Positions 31,946-32,458 of a stretch of 32,458 nt of DNA are shown in pieces. Below the pieces are notes generated by a model, which saw only the letters and a list, made by a program, of their open reading frames with translations, was not told where the DNA came from and made no database searches. The position numbers and the translations under genes were made by a program. This DNA comes from Bacteroidales bacterium (GTDB taxonomy: Bacteria > Bacteroidota > Bacteroidia > Bacteroidales > UBA932): assembly GCA_017627255.1 (NCBI GenBank), contig JAGAHD010000131.1, positions 1 to 32,458 on the forward strand. The letters are read 5' to 3'. Within the stretch, counting starts at the first letter, position 1. Every line of letters begins with the position of its first letter.

Positions 31946-32458
31946 ATGAAAAGAAATTGGTTCCTCCTCACCCTGATCTTGCTGCCTTCGGTCCTTTCCG
32001 CGTCGGCGCCGACATTCCTTTTCCGGCATTATACGACCCGGGACGGATTCTCTGCCAATACAGTCCGTGCCATGATCCAGGACCACCGCGGCCTGATGTG
32101 GTTCGGCACTTCGGACGGTCTGGACAGCTACGACGGCAGGGAGGTCGTCCGGCATGAGCTGGACGCCGACCGGAGCGCCTATGTCAATGCGCTGTTCGAG
32201 GATTCCCGAGAGCTAATCTGGGCAGGGACCGACGATGCCGTCTATTATGGGGACGGTACGGATTTCACGTGCCTGGAGGAGACGGGCGTCGCCATTACCT
32301 CTTTCGCCGGCGATACGCAGGGAAATATATGGTATACTACAAGGGAAAAGGGCATCCACTGTTACGACGGAGAAAAGATCCGGATCTACTGTGACGGAAT
32401 GTCCTTCGAATTCGTTTATGTGGATTCTACCGGCCAAGTCTGGGCATGCAGCATTTCC
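31946..32458 (+). CDS. Hybrid two-component system sensor-regulator, 5' part only
   Basis: This open frame of 171 codons runs off the window. It starts with a signal peptide (MKRNWFLLTLILLPSVLSASA) followed by periplasmic propeller repeats: SANTVRAMIQDHRGLMWFGTSDGLDSYDG, then RELIWAGTDD, GNIWYTTREKGIHCYDG and GQVWACS. This is the N-terminus of Bacteroidota hybrid two-component systems, which fuse a propeller-type oligosaccharide sensor to a histidine kinase, receiver and AraC-type HTH in one chain. Only the sensor start is visible, so kinase and HTH domains are inferred. A plain propeller protein cannot be excluded. It is divergent from GH97 and is the natural candidate regulator of the arabinose operon. 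Confidence 0.85.
   Translation, partial: MKRNWFLLTLILLPSVLSASAPTFLFRHYTTRDGFSANTVRAMIQDHRGLMWFGTSDGLDSYDGREVVRHELDADRSAYVNALFEDSRELIWAGTDDAVYYGDGTDFTCLEETGVAITSFAGDTQGNIWYTTREKGIHCYDGEKIRIYCDGMSFEFVYVDSTGQVWACSIS

Overview
The window looks like chromosome of a GC-rich member of the Bacteroidales (Bacteroidota), probably gut-associated. Three things support this. Most transcription units are preceded by the Bacteroidota promoter element TAnnTTTG, with few Shine-Dalgarno sequences. There are Bacteroidota-type families (DUF1573, a DUF6913-like protein, CotH/DUF4859 lipoproteins, a hybrid two-component sensor with a propeller domain). Carbohydrate genes are arranged as in a polysaccharide-utilisation region. 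I see no tRNA, rRNA, CRISPR, insertion sequence or phage gene, and no gene-free stretch longer than 300 bases.

Positions 1-7410 are mostly housekeeping. They hold the end of an exodeoxyribonuclease III gene (+), then a minus-strand operon (PfkB sugar/nucleoside kinase, DUF6913-like protein, COG2426 membrane protein). A plus-strand cluster follows: flippase-like membrane protein, aroE, ssb and a TrmH-type rRNA methyltransferase. Next come an 84-base near-perfect palindrome and lysS on the minus strand.

Positions 7411-12718 are a cell-envelope block on the plus strand. It contains an OmpA-type porin, a 1030-residue lipoprotein with a coiled coil and a short collagen-like Gly-X-Y tract, and a small DUF1573 protein. 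The first two have strongly biased codon use, which suggests very high expression.

Positions 12719-32458 are a carbohydrate block. An AraC-type regulator (-) is divergent from a GH30 lipoprotein glycosidase (+). From about 31805 down to 15367 runs a ten-gene minus-strand unit: GH97, GH127, lipoprotein GalM, SSS sodium/sugar symporter, AraD, AraA, FGGY kinase (AraB role), GH51, CotH-DUF4859 lipoprotein and an HExxH lipoprotein (DUF6055-like). All junctions are short or overlapping. The 5' end of a hybrid two-component sensor-regulator gene is divergent from GH97 and runs off the window.

Read together, exported GH97, GH127 and GH51 enzymes would release L-arabinose from arabinan, arabinogalactan or arabinosylated glycans. 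GalM would equilibrate the anomers and the SSS carrier would import the sugar. AraA, AraB and AraD would convert it to D-xylulose 5-phosphate. The last two genes, a putative surface protein kinase and a putative metallopeptidase, have no obvious place in that pathway and are the most intriguing part of the window. No SusC/SusD pair is present here.
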